The notes: generated by a model not told the origin, from the sequence alone. A stretch of DNA of 64,000 nucleotides from Gammaproteobacteria bacterium (GCA_016874055.1 VGVG01000002.1:1-64000); one strand, 5' to 3'. Positions 18,824-30,216 are shown, numbered from the stretch's first letter. Program-made: numbers and translations.

Positions 18824-19114
18824 ATGCGCCTTATGGGCCGCCGAATCCCTAAGCTCGACTTACTAACCCTGAACCGGGAGGCTCGCCTGCTCGCAGGCTC
18901 GCTTATTTTTGCGGCAGTCGCTTTACCACCCATTGTTTGGGTTGTCGGTCGAGCTCTGCTCGGACCCTATGCGAACGGAGGCATGCTCGCCATCCTCGGC
19001 GACTACTTCCCACTCCTCTCCTCGGGATCTGTCGCTGCCTGGGTTTTGCTGTTCGGGCCCTACGTGCTGCTCAGCACCTTGCGCCTTGCAGCCTGGGGTT
19101 TGCGCCGCATATAG
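18824..19114 (+). CDS. Small inner-membrane protein, two predicted helices
   Basis: A 96-residue protein with a basic N-terminus (MRLMGRRIPK) and two hydrophobic segments (about 24-46 and 60-88), ending with a short basic tail. No family recognised. ATG 18824 or 18833 could start it. It is divergent from the Gfo/Idh gene and converges on the M28 peptidase gene. Confidence 0.6.
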   Translation: MRLMGRRIPKLDLLTLNREARLLAGSLIFAAVALPPIVWVVGRALLGPYANGGMLAILGDYFPLLSSGSVAAWVLLFGPYVLLSTLRLAAWGLRRI

Positions 19115-19139
19115 GATCAGACCCACTGGCGACGACAGA

Positions 19140-20771
19140 TTAGTCGGCTGCCGCCAGACTGCGGTCGCGCGTTGCCCGGAATTCACTCGTTGCGTACCAG
19201 TTCGGGAAGTGCTTCTCGCCGGCGAGCATTGAGCCAACACCGAACAGTAACTCGAGATCTTGGATGCCACCGCGCAGATCGGTACCCGGCCTGAACTCAT
19301 CGGAGGGCTTGTGGTAATGCAGCGCTGTGAATTCGGCCGCCTGAGCCTTCGCCCATTCCGCACCCTTCTCGCGATCTTCTATACCAAGCTTAAAGTAGAG
19401 GGCGGGCACGCCGACTTTCGCGAAGTTGAAGTGATCAGAGCGGTAGAAAAAGCCGTTTTCAGGAGTGGGTTCCTCTCGCAGCACGCGATCTTGTTTCGCT
19501 GCCGCGCGCTCGAGATAAGGTTCGAGCTCCGACGCACCGAAACCAATGACCGAGACATCTCGCGTCGGCCCACCCCAAGTGATAGCGTCCATATTGAGCG
19601 CAGCGACAGTTTTATGGAGCGGGAAGATCGGATTCTGCACGTAGTATGCCGAACCGAGCAATCCGCTCTCTTCGAGCGTTACCGCCAGAAACACGATCGA
19701 TCGCTCGGGGCGACGCTTCAACTCAGAAAATGCCCTGGCTAAGGTGAGCATTCCCGAGGTACCAGTCGCGTTGTCGAGCGCACCATTGAAAATATTATCT
19801 CTATTTCGAGCAAGCGACTTACCAAGATGATCCCAATGCGCTGTGTAGACGATATATTCATCGGCGCGCTTGCTGCCTTTGATCATAGCTACCACGTTCG
19901 GTGAGCGCGATCGGCGAATGAGATTACGAAGATTACCAGACGCTTTTTGAGCAAGCATAATCGGCTTGAATCCGCGCTGACTTGCAGCGATTATCAATTC
20001 GTCGTAACTACGACCATTTGCTCGCAGAAGTGCGTCGCCTGCTTCGCGCGTAATCCAGCCCTCGATCGCTACACGACTGGGGTTATCGTCGGCATATACC
20101 GTATCGAGTTGCGGACCCATCCAACTGTTCTGCACTGTATCCCAGCCATACGCGGCGGGCTTAGTGTCGTGGATGATGACTGCGCCGGTGGCCCCCTGAC
20201 GTGCCGCCTCTTCGAGCTTGTAAGTCCAGCGACCGTAGTAAGTCATCGCGCGGCCGCGAAACAGCTCGGGATCGTTGGTGACAAAACCCGGGTCGTTGAT
20301 GAGGATCACCGCCGTCTTACCGCGCATGTCAACGCCGGCGTAATCGTTCCAGCCGTACTCCGGAGCGACCACGCCGTGACCAACAAAAACGAGTGGGCTG
20401 TCGGTAATCAAAATCTCAGGAGCAATACGCTTCGTCCAGATCACCATGTCAGTACCGTATTCGAGCTTTGTTCCGCCAAAGAAAAGCGACGTATCGCTAC
20501 CGGCGGTGATCTCGACGATCGGCACCTGCTGGAGATAGGAGTCACCATTACCTGGAGTGAGACCTAATTTTTTAAACTCCGATACTAAATAATCAACAGT
20601 CTTACGCTCGCCGGCTGTGCCGGGCTTGCGACCCTCAAACTCGTCACTCGACAAGGTCACAATGTGACGCTCGTACTCGGAAGCGGGAATCAGCGGTGGC
20701 GTGTAGCGGGAGGAGCCATGACACGCAGCCAGGAATAATGTTACGAGAGCCAGAACTACGGACTTCAACAT
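19140..20771 (-). CDS. M28-family zinc aminopeptidase lipoprotein with PA domain
   Basis: A 543-residue predicted periplasmic peptidase. From ATG 20771 it has a lipoprotein signal (VVLALVTLFLAACHGSS, lipobox LAAC), a protease-associated insert (about 90-260), and the M28 metal site: HWDH, the bridging Asp in NGALDNATGTSG, the Glu pair in AVTLEESGLLGS, Asp in ALNMDAI, and a late His in HYHKPSDEF. ATG 20771 is chosen because GGGGAG lies seven bases upstream and it begins the signal peptide; the open frame upstream to 20873 overlaps the next gene. The likely role is peptide degradation in the periplasm. Confidence 0.9.
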   Translation of the reverse strand: MLKSVVLALVTLFLAACHGSSRYTPPLIPASEYERHIVTLSSDEFEGRKPGTAGERKTVDYLVSEFKKLGLTPGNGDSYLQQVPIVEITAGSDTSLFFGGTKLEYGTDMVIWTKRIAPEILITDSPLVFVGHGVVAPEYGWNDYAGVDMRGKTAVILINDPGFVTNDPELFRGRAMTYYGRWTYKLEEAARQGATGAVIIHDTKPAAYGWDTVQNSWMGPQLDTVYADDNPSRVAIEGWITREAGDALLRANGRSYDELIIAASQRGFKPIMLAQKASGNLRNLIRRSRSPNVVAMIKGSKRADEYIVYTAHWDHLGKSLARNRDNIFNGALDNATGTSGMLTLARAFSELKRRPERSIVFLAVTLEESGLLGSAYYVQNPIFPLHKTVAALNMDAITWGGPTRDVSVIGFGASELEPYLERAAAKQDRVLREEPTPENGFFYRSDHFNFAKVGVPALYFKLGIEDREKGAEWAKAQAAEFTALHYHKPSDEFRPGTDLRGGIQDLELLFGVGSMLAGEKHFPNWYATSEFRATRDRSLAAAD

Positions 20772-20797
20772 GTTCGATCTCCCCGTTGATCCAAAAC

Positions 20798-21088
20798 TCA
20801 TCTTTGCGGCCAGACCAACCAGCCAATTGCCGTGAGTAACACCGCGAGTGCGGCCTGCGGCAGACGTCGCCATGTCGTCTCGCGGAGTTCACCGTAAAAA
20901 CCGAGGCCCGACACCACAGCGATCAGAGTCGACCCGGCGAAGGTGCGTAATAGCGGCGGGAACTCTTCCCCAATGCGCTCGGCGAACTCTGGGAGCATCA
21001 GAAAGACGATTAAAGTCAGCACCAGCGCGATGGTGATGGAAACGGCTGAGCCCAGGATGATTCCGAGCAGGACAGACAATGGACGCAT
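20798..21088 (-). CDS. Small inner-membrane protein, three predicted helices
   Basis: A 96-residue protein with hydrophobic segments at about 5-33, 45-63 and 75-93, separated by a polar loop (LPEFAERIGEEFPP). No family assigned. It precedes the M28 lipoprotein gene by 26 bases on the same strand and may be cotranscribed with it. It is divergent from prc with 78 bases between starts. Confidence 0.65.
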   Translation of the reverse strand: MRPLSVLLGIILGSAVSITIALVLTLIVFLMLPEFAERIGEEFPPLLRTFAGSTLIAVVSGLGFYGELRETTWRRLPQAALAVLLTAIGWLVWPQR

Positions 21089-21166
21089 TAGAACCTCAGC
21101 CCGACTAGCGCCGCACTTGAAGGGGCGCGTCCGGGTGATTAGTCTACGGAATTTACTGATCTTAAA

Positions 21167-23296
21167 ATGCCTATGACCCCTAATCGACGCCGCCCAGCGG
21201 CACTTTTTGCGTACAGTGTTCTGTCGATCGCATTGCTGACCCTAGGCAGTTCGTCGCGATTAACAGCCGACACTTCTAAGCTACCGCCCGGGGCCATAGT
21301 GCCTTCGTCGCGCGAACGCATGATAGCCAGACAAGTTGGATCGCTCCTCGAGGACAACCACTATAGCCAACAACGCATTGACGATGCGATGTCGCCGCGG
21401 ATATTGGATAAGTTTCTCGACGGACTCGACGGCCAGCGCAGCTACTTTCTAGCCAGTGACGTTGCCGAATTTCAGGCGTACCGGCTGCGGTTCGACGACA
21501 TGATCCGTACTGGGGACCTCGAGCCCGCTTACGTCATGTTCTCCCGTTACCAGCAACGCAATCGCGAACGTATCCAGCATGTTATCGCTTTGCTTGATAC
21601 GACCCCGGACTTTACGCTCCACGAATCATTTGCGTTCGATCGCGAAAAATCTGCGTGGCCGACGACCACGGCGGAACTCGACGAGCTATGGCGCAAGCGT
21701 GTGAAGAATGATGCCATCTCGCTGTTGCTTACCGGCAAATCCTGGGATGAGGCTCGCGAGGTACTGCGTGCTCGGTACGACCGCGTCCTCAAGCGTGCCG
21801 ATCAGATTAAGCCTGAGGAGGTCTTCGAATTGCTTCTCAACTCTTATGCCCGTACCTTCGATCCGCACTCCAACTACTTTTCGCCGCGGAACTCTGAGGA
21901 GTACAAGATCCAGATGAGCCTCAACTACGAGGGCATCGGTGCTTCGCTGCAGCTCGTCGACGATTACGTGACGATCATGAATCTTATAGAAGGCGGCCCT
22001 GCTGCTGCCTCCGGCGCACTCAGCGTTAACGACCGAATCACCGCAGTGGGTCAAGGTAAACACAACCCGATGACGGACGTCGTCGGTTGGCGTATCGATG
22101 ATGTGGCGCAACTAATTCGTGGTAAGGGCGGCACCATCGTACGTCTGCAAATTCTGCCTGTGGGCGTCGCTCCGGGCTCGCCGGAACGGGTACTCGAATT
22201 CATTCGAGGCAAAGTCACCCTTGAGGCGCAAGCGGCTCGTAAGGAACTTAAGACCACCAAGCGTGGCAACGCAGAGTACCGCGTCGGGATCATCAAAGTG
22301 CCGGGATTCTACTCCGATTTCGAGGGCCAGCGCGCCGGTGATGCGAACTATCGCAGTACGACTCGCGATGTTCGTCGCCTTATCGCTGAGCTCAAGCAAG
22401 AAAAAATTGATGGTCTGGTCATCGACTTGCGCGGTAACGGCGGCGGATTCCTGCCCGAGGCACAGTCCCTGACGGGTCTTTTCGTCAATGGGGGGCCCGT
22501 GGTTCAAGTAAAATTTTCGAATGGCGAGCGCGAAGTGCTTGACGATAACGATACCGGAATCGCCTACGACGGCCCCCTCGTCGTCGTTATTGATCGCTTC
22601 AGCGCCTCGGCCTCCGAAATCTTCGCAGGTGCAATCCAGGATTACCGTCGCGGCGTCGTCGTCGGGCAGCGTAGTTTCGGCAAGGGGACCGTGCAGAACC
22701 TTGTTCCGCTTTCCCGCTGGAGTGCTCGGCCGGTTAACGGACAGCTGACCGTCACCATCGGCAAGTTTTATCGCGTCACCGGCGAAAGCACGCAGCATCG
22801 CGGCGTCGAGCCCGATGTGGAACTCGCTTCCGCGATCAACTTGAATGACATTGGCGAAAGCGCGCTCGATGACGCCCTGCCTTGGGATCGTATTGAACGC
22901 ACTGACTTTAGCGCACTCGACACCCGTCTGCCCGCGAAAGCTAAACTTTCACTCGAAGAAAGCACCCGGCAGGGTCGCGACCCCGACTACCGATGGCTAG
23001 TCGAGAATATTACGGCTCTCGAGCAACTACGCGCACAACGCGCGCTGTCGCTCAACCTTCAAAAGAGGCGTGCGGAGCGCTCGGATCTTGAGGCGAATCG
23101 GCTTGCCCGTGAAAACGCCAGACGAAGCGCGCGTTCAGAGGCGCCGCTCACCTCGATCGAGGATCTCGATACCTCTAAACAACCGGACGTTGTGCTCGAT
23201 CAATCGGCTGAGGTGTTAGTGGATATACTTAATTTTACGGCTCCGACAAAGTCAGTGAAGCCGAAAACCATTACAGCGAAACGCGAAGCCGCGTGA
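21167..23296 (+). CDS. prc: Carboxy-terminal (tail-specific) processing protease
   Basis: Prc/Tsp is a periplasmic serine protease that degrades proteins from nonpolar C-termini and controls murein hydrolases. The 709-residue product has a signal peptide, the long N-terminal Prc domain, a PDZ domain (about 240-320, YEGIGASLQLVDDYVTI onward) and the S41 catalytic core. The Ser lies in RFSASASEIFAGAIQDY (about S481) and the Lys in VVGQRSFGKGTVQNL (about K506), with the same 25-residue spacing as E. coli S430/K455. The C-terminal DUF3340-type tail is present. Its 3' end overlaps the convergent DUF1249 gene by 26 bases. Confidence 0.95.
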   Translation: MPMTPNRRRPAALFAYSVLSIALLTLGSSSRLTADTSKLPPGAIVPSSRERMIARQVGSLLEDNHYSQQRIDDAMSPRILDKFLDGLDGQRSYFLASDVAEFQAYRLRFDDMIRTGDLEPAYVMFSRYQQRNRERIQHVIALLDTTPDFTLHESFAFDREKSAWPTTTAELDELWRKRVKNDAISLLLTGKSWDEAREVLRARYDRVLKRADQIKPEEVFELLLNSYARTFDPHSNYFSPRNSEEYKIQMSLNYEGIGASLQLVDDYVTIMNLIEGGPAAASGALSVNDRITAVGQGKHNPMTDVVGWRIDDVAQLIRGKGGTIVRLQILPVGVAPGSPERVLEFIRGKVTLEAQAARKELKTTKRGNAEYRVGIIKVPGFYSDFEGQRAGDANYRSTTRDVRRLIAELKQEKIDGLVIDLRGNGGGFLPEAQSLTGLFVNGGPVVQVKFSNGEREVLDDNDTGIAYDGPLVVVIDRFSASASEIFAGAIQDYRRGVVVGQRSFGKGTVQNLVPLSRWSARPVNGQLTVTIGKFYRVTGESTQHRGVEPDVELASAINLNDIGESALDDALPWDRIERTDFSALDTRLPAKAKLSLEESTRQGRDPDYRWLVENITALEQLRAQRALSLNLQKRRAERSDLEANRLARENARRSARSEAPLTSIEDLDTSKQPDVVLDQSAEVLVDILNFTAPTKSVKPKTITAKREAA

Positions 23297-23777
23297 AGCC
23301 ATGACCGCACTCGAGGCAGTACTCGAGCCATTTGTTCAACATGACATTGCGCGCCCAGCGCTGGTCGAGATCGAATCCCCTATACTGTCGCCAACCATGG
23401 AGCAGCGGATGCTCGTGGGTATCGGCCAAAGAGTGCGCCTCGGTAAGCCTCGCATCATGATACACGCGAATCTCCATGTCTGGTGCATTCATTACCGAAC
23501 CGTTATCTGAAAACACATACGTTAGTTGCAGCATCGTGGTGTAGGGGGACTTCTCCGTCACGCGAAGCTCAAGCTCCGCGTCACCTTGCACTCTCGAGCG
23601 ATGGAACCCCTCGACCGAACGCAGTTCGCCTGCGAGCGCCCCGAGTCGACGATGGTTACTCTCATACAGCGCCATCAGCGCGACAAAACTGCGCGGTCGT
23701 GATCGCCAGCAGGTCGGCAACAAAGGCTCACCCAGCAGTCCCTGCAGGGCGAGTTTTCTTGAGTCGAAGTTATCCAT
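23271..23777 (-). CDS. DUF1249 family protein (YqiB-like)
   Basis: A 168-residue cytoplasmic protein of the DUF1249 family, widespread in Gammaproteobacteria (E. coli YqiB) and of unknown function. Typical features are the aromatic and His-rich C-terminal half (EIRVYHDARLTEAHSLADT, NKWLEYCLECGH) and N-terminal SFVALMALYESNHRRL. ATG 23777 has GGAGGG upstream. It converges with prc and overlaps its end. Confidence 0.85.
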   Translation of the reverse strand: MDNFDSRKLALQGLLGEPLLPTCWRSRPRSFVALMALYESNHRRLGALAGELRSVEGFHRSRVQGDAELELRVTEKSPYTTMLQLTYVFSDNGSVMNAPDMEIRVYHDARLTEAHSLADTHEHPLLHGWRQYRGFDLDQRWARNVMLNKWLEYCLECGHGFTRLRVSL

Positions 23778-23822
23778 CGACGTTTCCCTCCGCCCGACTA
23801 TAGCCCGAGTCGGTTGATTACG

Positions 23823-24641
23823 TCATGGACGAACTCGGCGTTCAATACCGGTCGACTGGAGAATACGCGCAGAAATTTCCTCTATGGAGCTATCAGTGGT
23901 ATCGAGCACTCGAATCCCGTTACGCTGAAAGATTGCATCTGCCACGCGGGTCTCGAACTGTACTTGCGGAAGCGAGGCGTAGCGACTGTTCGGGCGTCGC
24001 TCCTGACGAATTTGCTGCAGTCGACTAGGTGTAATTCGTAGCCCGAAAAGTTTTGCCTTATGAGGCTGCAAGGCCGACGGCAAGCCCGCCGACTCGAGAT
24101 CGTCATCGGTCAACGGATAGTTGGCAGCGAAGATTCCGTACTGCATCGCAAGGTATAAGCAGGTCGGTGTTTTGCCCGAGCGCGACACCCCGACGAGCAC
24201 TATGTCGGCTTTCCAATAGTCGCGGTTCGACCCATCATCGTTCGACAGAGCGTAATTCGTGGCGTCTATACGTGCCGCATAGCCTACCGAATCGGAAATG
24301 CCGTGCGCCTTACCCGAGCTGTGGGTCGAACGTGTCCCCAGTTCGCGTTCCATTGGTCCAACGAAGACTTCGAAGAAATCGAGCACCAAAGCCTTCGCCT
24401 CGCGAATTACTAGTCGTAAATCGTCCTGAACTAAGGTGCTAAAAACGATGGGCCGAGCGCCCTCTTCAGTTCCGACGGCATTTATGCGCCGTACCGCCTC
24501 TTGTGCCTTGTCAATGGAGGAGACAAATGGCAGAGTCACGGCGCGAAATTGCAGCCCTTCGAATTGCGTCAACAGACTGTGTCCCATGGTTTCAGCCGTA
24601 ACGCCTGTCTGGTCGGAGACGAAAAATACGGTTCGCGTCAT
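23823..24641 (-). CDS. ppsR: Phosphoenolpyruvate synthase regulatory protein (bifunctional kinase/phosphorylase)
   Basis: PpsR (DUF299) inactivates PEP synthase by ADP-dependent threonine phosphorylation and reactivates it by Pi-dependent removal. The 272-residue product starts [20 protein letters not shown] and contains the P-loop [19 protein letters not shown], both diagnostic. ATG 24641 begins the family's conserved N-terminus; a GTG three bases upstream sits better behind AAAGGTG and may also initiate. It is divergent from ppsA, its target, with about 70 bases between, the usual arrangement. Confidence 0.95.
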   Translation of the reverse strand: MTRTVFFVSDQTGVTAETMGHSLLTQFEGLQFRAVTLPFVSSIDKAQEAVRRINAVGTEEGARPIVFSTLVQDDLRLVIREAKALVLDFFEVFVGPMERELGTRSTHSSGKAHGISDSVGYAARIDATNYALSNDDGSNRDYWKADIVLVGVSRSGKTPTCLYLAMQYGIFAANYPLTDDDLESAGLPSALQPHKAKLFGLRITPSRLQQIRQERRPNSRYASLPQVQFETRVADAIFQRNGIRVLDTTDSSIEEISARILQSTGIERRVRP

Positions 24642-24709
24642 CACACGTTGATCCACCTTTCGAAATTCAAGACCGAAGTTTCCCTCGACCTGCTCTTCAA
24701 CTCAAGGAT

Positions 24710-27082
24710 GTGCCCGTGACCGAACTCGTCCTCCCCTTCGAACGTCTTACGATGCACGACGCCGAAACGGTCGGTGGTAAAAATGCCTCGATCGGCGAGA
24801 TGATCGGACAGCTAGCATGCTTGGGGGTTAAGGTCCCAGCTGGTTTTGCGACGACGGTCGCCGCTTATCATCAGATGCTTGCGCGCGACGGTCTCGACGT
24901 GCGAATCCGGACGCTGCTGCAATCGCTCAACGTCGACGACGTGGTTTGCCTCGCTGAAGTGGGCGCCACCATTCGAGGTTGGATTCTCGCCACGCCGCTC
25001 CCCGCCGAGTTAGAGCGCTCGGTCCGCGAGAGTTATCGACGATTTAACGCGAATGCCTCAGTCGCCGTGCGCTCGTCGGCGACGGCCGAAGATTTGCCCG
25101 AGGCGTCTTTCGCAGGTCAGCAAGAAAGCTTTCTAAACGTGCAAGGCGAGGATGCCGTTATTGAGGCGATTCGTCACGTATTCGCATCGCTCTTTAACGA
25201 TCGCGCTATCGCCTATCGCGTCCATCAAGGCTTCGATCATTCGCTCGTCGCGCTCTCGGTAGGCATCCAGCAAATGGTTCGCTCCGATCTCGGCGCGAGC
25301 GGCGTCATGTTTACGCTCGATACCGACAGCGGCTTTCGCGATGTGGTTTTTATCACGGCTTCTTATGGCCTCGGCGAAACCGTCGTGCAAGGCGCGGTGA
25401 ACCCGGATGAGTTCTATCTGTACAAGCCCGCAGTGCGTGCGGGTCAACATCCGGTGCTACGCCGCAACCTAGGCGCCAAAGCCATCAAAATGGTCTTCGG
25501 CGAGACAGGTTCGGCGGAGCGCGTACACACGGTTGATGTCGCCGCTGCCGATCGCCAGCGCTTTTGCTTGAATGATGCCGATCTTCTCGCGCTTGCCAAA
25601 CAGGCGCTTATTATCGAGGACCATTACGGTCGACCCATGGACATCGAGTGGGGCAAGGACGGCGTAACCGGGGGGCTCTTTATTCTTCAGGCGAGACCCG
25701 AAACCGTTCAGAACCGCGTTGGTCGTACGATCCAGCGCTATACGCTCGCTAAACGTTCTCTTGTCATCGCGCAGGGTCGAAGCATCGGTCAACGCATCGG
25801 CGCCGGACCCGCGCGCGTCATTTCCGGCCCCTCGCAGATGGCGCGGGTCCAAGCGGGTGATGTACTGATCGCCGATATGACCGATCCGGACTGGGAACCT
25901 GTTATGAAACGCGCCTCGGCAATCGTCACGAATCGAGGCGGCCGAACCTGCCACGCGGCCATCATCGCTCGCGAGCTCGGCATCCCCGCTGTCGTCGGCT
26001 GTGGCAATGCCACGAGCAGCATCCTTGAGGGTCAGCCAGTCACAGTCTCCTGTGCCGAGGGTGATACGGGCTTCGTCTATGACGGTGCCCTAGACTTCCA
26101 GCGCCACCAGATCGAACTGGACGCTCTGCCTCCGGCTCCCGTCAAAATCATGATGAACGTGGGTAATCCCGATCGTGCCTTCGATTTGACGAATCTTCCA
26201 CATTGCGGAGTCGGGCTTGCGCGACTCGAGTTCATCATCAATCGAATGATCGGCATACACCCGCGCGCACTGCTCGACTTCGATCGCCTCGACGCAAACC
26301 TCAAGGACGAGATCAGGTCGCAGATCTCCGGGTATGACAACCCGATAGGGTTTTACGTCGACAAACTCGCCGAGGGCGTGGCACAGATTGCGGCCGCCTT
26401 TTCTCCTGAGCCAGTAATCGTTCGACTATCCGATTTTAAATCTAACGAGTACGCTAATCTCATCGGTGGCCGACTGTACGAGCCCACTGAAGAAAATCCA
26501 ATGATCGGCTTCCGTGGCGCTGCACGGTACACCGACGTAAATTTCCGCGCCTGCTTCGAACTCGAGTGTCGGGCGCTCAAAAAAGTGCGTGATGACATGG
26601 GCCTCACCAATGTACAGGTGATGGTGCCTTTCGTTCGCACGCTCGGCGAAGCTAGGGACGTCACCGCTTTACTCGCTTCCAACGGACTCAAGCGTGGCGA
26701 CGACAGCCTGAAAATTATCATGATGTGCGAGCTTCCCTCTAACGCGGTGCTCGCCGAGCAATTCCTGGAATTCTTCGATGGTATGTCGATCGGCTCGAAC
26801 GACATGACTCAGCTCACACTTGGCGTCGACCGAGACTCAAGCATCGTAGCCCAGCATTTTGACGAGCGCGACCCGGCTGTCAAAAAAATGCTCTCTATGG
26901 CCATCAGTGCCTGTCGCAGGGCCAAAAAATACATTGGCATCTGTGGTCAGGGTCCTTCCGATCACCCCGATCTTGCTCGTTGGCTTGTTGAGCAAGGAGT
27001 AGACAGCCTATCTCTCAACCCCGATACCGTCATCGAAACTTGGCTGATGCTAGCGCAGGACGCCGCCGCGGCTAAGCGCTAA
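24710..27082 (+). CDS. ppsA: Phosphoenolpyruvate synthase
   Basis: Converts pyruvate, ATP and water to PEP, AMP and Pi in gluconeogenesis. The 790-residue product has the N-terminal ATP-binding domain ([35 protein letters not shown]), the swivelling phospho-His domain with catalytic His in [17 protein letters not shown], and the C-terminal PEP-binding barrel with the Cys in [20 protein letters not shown]. The PpsR target Thr precedes the catalytic His (GGRTCHA). Length is normal for PpsA. The 3' end overlaps a convergent dehydratase gene by 11 bases. Confidence 0.97.
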   Translation: MPVTELVLPFERLTMHDAETVGGKNASIGEMIGQLACLGVKVPAGFATTVAAYHQMLARDGLDVRIRTLLQSLNVDDVVCLAEVGATIRGWILATPLPAELERSVRESYRRFNANASVAVRSSATAEDLPEASFAGQQESFLNVQGEDAVIEAIRHVFASLFNDRAIAYRVHQGFDHSLVALSVGIQQMVRSDLGASGVMFTLDTDSGFRDVVFITASYGLGETVVQGAVNPDEFYLYKPAVRAGQHPVLRRNLGAKAIKMVFGETGSAERVHTVDVAAADRQRFCLNDADLLALAKQALIIEDHYGRPMDIEWGKDGVTGGLFILQARPETVQNRVGRTIQRYTLAKRSLVIAQGRSIGQRIGAGPARVISGPSQMARVQAGDVLIADMTDPDWEPVMKRASAIVTNRGGRTCHAAIIARELGIPAVVGCGNATSSILEGQPVTVSCAEGDTGFVYDGALDFQRHQIELDALPPAPVKIMMNVGNPDRAFDLTNLPHCGVGLARLEFIINRMIGIHPRALLDFDRLDANLKDEIRSQISGYDNPIGFYVDKLAEGVAQIAAAFSPEPVIVRLSDFKSNEYANLIGGRLYEPTEENPMIGFRGAARYTDVNFRACFELECRALKKVRDDMGLTNVQVMVPFVRTLGEARDVTALLASNGLKRGDDSLKIIMMCELPSNAVLAEQFLEFFDGMSIGSNDMTQLTLGVDRDSSIVAQHFDERDPAVKKMLSMAISACRRAKKYIGICGQGPSDHPDLARWLVEQGVDSLSLNPDTVIETWLMLAQDAAAAKR

Positions 27083-28049
27083 GCGGTGCGCGACCCGCGA
27101 GGAATGGGCACGCCGACAAATCGACGTTACCGCCAGAGATGATCACGCCGATCGTCTCGCCAGATCGTCCGATCCGGCCCTCGATGAGCGCCGCGAGCGG
27201 GACAGCCGATGAGGGCTCGATCAGCAGCCGCAGATCTTCGAGTGCGATGCGCATCGCGTTGACTATCGCACTTTCTGAGACCGTTAAAACATCGTCTACT
27301 AACGATCTGAAAATGAGGTACGGACGTGCGCCGATAGAGCCACGAAGCCCGTCGGCGATGGTTGCCGGCGATCCCTGGACACCCACTCGGAGACCACCGT
27401 GGAACGAGCGCGCAGCATCGTCTGCCATTTCGGGCTCAACGCCGATCACGCGGCAGGATGGGATCATCGCCTTGCCGGCGATGGCCGTACCCGAGAGTAA
27501 ACCGCCACCACCGACTGGCGTGGCGAGCACCTGAATGTCGGGATGTTCGCTGAGCAACTCGAGCGCCGCTGTTCCTTGGCCAGCAATGACCTGAGCATCG
27601 TCGAACGGATGAACTACAGCAGCGCCCGTGCGTGAAATCACCTCGACGAGCGTCGCCTCACGAGCTACCAGCCCCGGATCGCAGGCGACGAGCTCAGCAC
27701 TCTCCGCAAGAATAGCCTGAAGTTTGACGGCCGAGGCATCGCGCGGCGCCACGACGATACAGCGCCAACCACGTTCGCGCGCTGCGCGAGCCAGTGCAGC
27801 ACCGTGATTGCCCGAGGAATGAGTGGCGACGATGCGCGACGCCGACTCGAGTTGTAACAGCTTATTTGTCGCGCCGCGTAACTTGAATGCGCCCCCGTGC
27901 TGTAGATTCTCGCACTTGAGGAGCACGCGCCGCCCGACTCGAGAATCGAAACGCGCAAAGTTCAGGACTGGCGTGCGTAGTACGCGCCCGAGCAATCGAC
28001 CGTACGCTGCGACTACATCATCGAATGTCGGTATATCGACCGTCGACAC
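27072..28049 (-). CDS. PLP-dependent threonine/serine dehydratase (or serine racemase)
   Basis: A 325-residue fold-type II PLP enzyme. The PLP Lys is in [19 protein letters not shown], the substrate loop is [12 protein letters not shown], and the glycine loop [11 protein letters not shown] holds the PLP phosphate. There is no C-terminal ACT domain, so it matches the short catabolic threonine dehydratase / serine racemase group rather than feedback-regulated IlvA. It starts three bases after the orn stop and is probably cotranscribed with orn. Confidence 0.9.
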   Translation of the reverse strand: MSTVDIPTFDDVVAAYGRLLGRVLRTPVLNFARFDSRVGRRVLLKCENLQHGGAFKLRGATNKLLQLESASRIVATHSSGNHGAALARAARERGWRCIVVAPRDASAVKLQAILAESAELVACDPGLVAREATLVEVISRTGAAVVHPFDDAQVIAGQGTAALELLSEHPDIQVLATPVGGGGLLSGTAIAGKAMIPSCRVIGVEPEMADDAARSFHGGLRVGVQGSPATIADGLRGSIGARPYLIFRSLVDDVLTVSESAIVNAMRIALEDLRLLIEPSSAVPLAALIEGRIGRSGETIGVIISGGNVDLSACPFLAGRAPLSA

Positions 28050-28051
28050 GC

Positions 28052-28612
28052 TCAGCTCACACCTTTCGGTCCGACTACGAAAAATCGTTCTCGGTAGTAC
28101 TGTAGCTCGCGCACCGACTCGCGAATATCATCGGGTGCGCGATGGGTACCTTCCTTGCTGAATGCAGCAGCAAGATCAGGCGACCAGCGCCTAGCTAATT
28201 CTTTGACTGTACTGACATCGAGATTACGATAGTGAAAAAATGCCTCAAGACTTGGCATGAGTCTCGCCATGAAGCGCCGATCTTGACAAATGCCGTTACC
28301 ACACATGGGCGATGCACCCTTCTCAACGTGCCGTGCCAAGAACTCGACGGTCTGACGTTCTGCCTCCTCGAGCGTGATGGTACTAGCCCGAACGCGCGCG
28401 ATGAGCCCTGTCCCGCCGTGCTGTCGCTGGTTCCATTCGTCCATCAGCGCGAGCGTAGCATCGTCCTGATGAATAGCGAGCACGGGCCCCTCCGCGATGA
28501 GCTGCAGGGAGGAGTCTGTCACCAACGTCGCAATCTCGATAATGGTATCGGACTCGGGCTTGAGTCCAGTCATCTCGAGATCAATCCAAATCAGTACATT
28601 GCGACTTGGCAT
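28052..28612 (-). CDS. orn: Oligoribonuclease
   Basis: A DEDDh 3'-5' exonuclease that degrades two-to-five-base RNAs, including the pGpG left from c-di-GMP turnover. The 186-residue product has [20 protein letters not shown] (ExoI Asp and Glu), the ExoII Asp in [19 protein letters not shown], and the ExoIII region with His and Asp in [18 protein letters not shown]. Length and motifs are standard. It is divergent from rsgA, as in many Gammaproteobacteria. Confidence 0.97.
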   Translation of the reverse strand: MPSRNVLIWIDLEMTGLKPESDTIIEIATLVTDSSLQLIAEGPVLAIHQDDATLALMDEWNQRQHGGTGLIARVRASTITLEEAERQTVEFLARHVEKGASPMCGNGICQDRRFMARLMPSLEAFFHYRNLDVSTVKELARRWSPDLAAAFSKEGTHRAPDDIRESVRELQYYRERFFVVGPKGVS

Positions 28613-28708
28613 AGTTAAATTCCGTCAGGGTTCTTCATATTGGATTGAGCCTGAGTCTATCAGAGGCTAGAGTGACACCCTCTTTTGTAGTAACGGCTCG
28701 TTAGCATC

Positions 28709-29620
28709 TTGGAATTCGTGGCGCAGGTCATTGTCGCGCACGGACGTCATGTCCGAGTGCGCGACGACACAGGACGTATCGTTCAGGCTAGACCATTCGG
28801 GCGCCGCTTGAAGGTGGTCTGCGGCGACCAGGTACGCTGCGAAGAAGATGCCACACATACTCAGGTTCACGTCATCGAAGTGCTGACGCGTCGTAGTCTA
28901 CTCGCTCGCGCGACGCTACGTGGCGACGCGGAGCCCGTCGTCGCCAACCTCTCGTTGCTCGTCGCGGTGATGGCTCCCATGCCGATACCCGACCTTTTTA
29001 TCATCGATCGATATCTTTGCGCTGCCTCATCAGCCGGCATTAAGGCTTTGGTGCTGATTAACAAATCCGATCTCGTACCAGATTTCGATCTCTCCCCACT
29101 GGCTCGTTCATTCGAGTCAGCCGGCTATTCCGTGCTCCTCTGCAGTGTCGAGACGTGTCGAGGTCTTAATGCACTGAAGGAAATACTTCTCAACGAGACG
29201 AGTGTATTCGTCGGGCAATCGGGCGTCGGTAAATCCTCACTCATCGGTCGGCTAATACCCGGAATCGCGCTCATGACGGGCGAGCTTGATCGCGATGCCG
29301 GAGGTCGACACACCACCACAAGCTCGTCGTTACACGATCTGCCGAGTGGCGGGTTCGTCATCGACTCGCCGGGCGTGCGCGACTTCGCTCCCGCCATCGA
29401 CACACTTGAGCCTCGTAGCCTCGGCTTTCCCGAAGTTGATCGGCTAGCGATAGGTTGTCGCTTCGCCGACTGCCAGCACCTGCAGGAACCTAGCTGCGCC
29501 GTACGCTCGGCGGCAGAGAACGCGCAACTGGATGAACGGCGATACGAGAGCTACCGTAGGCTTCGACGTCTGCATGCTGATCTAAAGGCCGCTAAGGGCC
29601 CGGACCGAAGACGCAACTAA
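28709..29620 (+). CDS. rsgA: Ribosome small-subunit biogenesis GTPase RsgA
   Basis: RsgA checks late 30S assembly using a circularly permuted GTPase domain. The 303-residue product has an OB-fold N-terminus, G4 (LINKSDLV) ahead of G1 ([15 protein letters not shown]) and G3 (DSPGVRDF), and the C-terminal zinc knuckle with Cys/His in [16 protein letters not shown]. The start is unclear: TTG 28709 or GTG 28718, the latter with GGA five bases upstream. The stop overlaps the end of convergent recR by four bases. Confidence 0.95.
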   Translation: MEFVAQVIVAHGRHVRVRDDTGRIVQARPFGRRLKVVCGDQVRCEEDATHTQVHVIEVLTRRSLLARATLRGDAEPVVANLSLLVAVMAPMPIPDLFIIDRYLCAASSAGIKALVLINKSDLVPDFDLSPLARSFESAGYSVLLCSVETCRGLNALKEILLNETSVFVGQSGVGKSSLIGRLIPGIALMTGELDRDAGGRHTTTSSSLHDLPSGGFVIDSPGVRDFAPAIDTLEPRSLGFPEVDRLAIGCRFADCQHLQEPSCAVRSAAENAQLDERRYESYRRLRRLHADLKAAKGPDRRRN

Positions 29621-30216
29621 ATCAGCGACTGACGCCCCGCGAGCGCGTGGGCCAGTGTTCCGCCGTCAATATATTCGAGCTCGCCGCCGATCGGCACGCC
29701 GTGCGCAATGCGTGTCGCGCGTAATCCACGCGACTTGGCGATTTCTGACAGAAAATGCGCCGTCGCCTCGCCCTCCACAGTCGGGTTGGTCGCAAGAATC
29801 ATCTCCTCCACGATACCCGAGTCGAGGAGCGCCTCAAGTTCACGAATGCCGAGTTGCTCGGGTCCGATGCCATCGAGTGGCGAAAGATGACCCATGAGCA
29901 CGAAGTAACGGCCTCGGTAGCCACCCGATTGCTCGATGGCGACGACGTCCGCGGGCGACTCGACTACGCAGAGCTGACTCGTATCGCGCTGCGTCGAGCT
30001 GCAGATGAAACACAGATCGCTCTCGGTAAGCATCCGGCAATGCTGACATCGCACTACTGCTCGAAGCGCGCCAGACAGGGCATCGGCCAGTTCACGGGCA
30101 CCCTCCCGACCTTCCTGTAACAAGTGAAATGCCATACGCTGAGCTGTCTTAGGGCCAACTCCGGGCAGTGCGCGTAACGCGTCGATAAGTCGAGCGAGCG
30201 CCGGGGTGTGCTTCAT
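29617..30216 (-). CDS. recR: Recombination mediator RecR
   Basis: RecR acts with RecF and RecO to load RecA at gaps. The 199-residue product has the helix-hairpin-helix ([17 protein letters not shown]), the Cys4 zinc finger ([16 protein letters not shown]), the Toprim domain ([17 protein letters not shown]) and the C-terminal Walker-B-like [20 protein letters not shown]. It is the last gene of dnaX-ybaB-recR, 14 bases after ybaB. Confidence 0.97.
   Translation of the reverse strand: MKHTPALARLIDALRALPGVGPKTAQRMAFHLLQEGREGARELADALSGALRAVVRCQHCRMLTESDLCFICSSTQRDTSQLCVVESPADVVAIEQSGGYRGRYFVLMGHLSPLDGIGPEQLGIRELEALLDSGIVEEMILATNPTVEGEATAHFLSEIAKSRGLRATRIAHGVPIGGELEYIDGGTLAHALAGRQSLI

Noticed and set aside
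20774-20873. N-terminal extension of the M28 peptidase
   Set aside because: It would bury the lipoprotein signal 34 residues inside and overlap the upstream gene; ATG 20771 has a good ribosome site.
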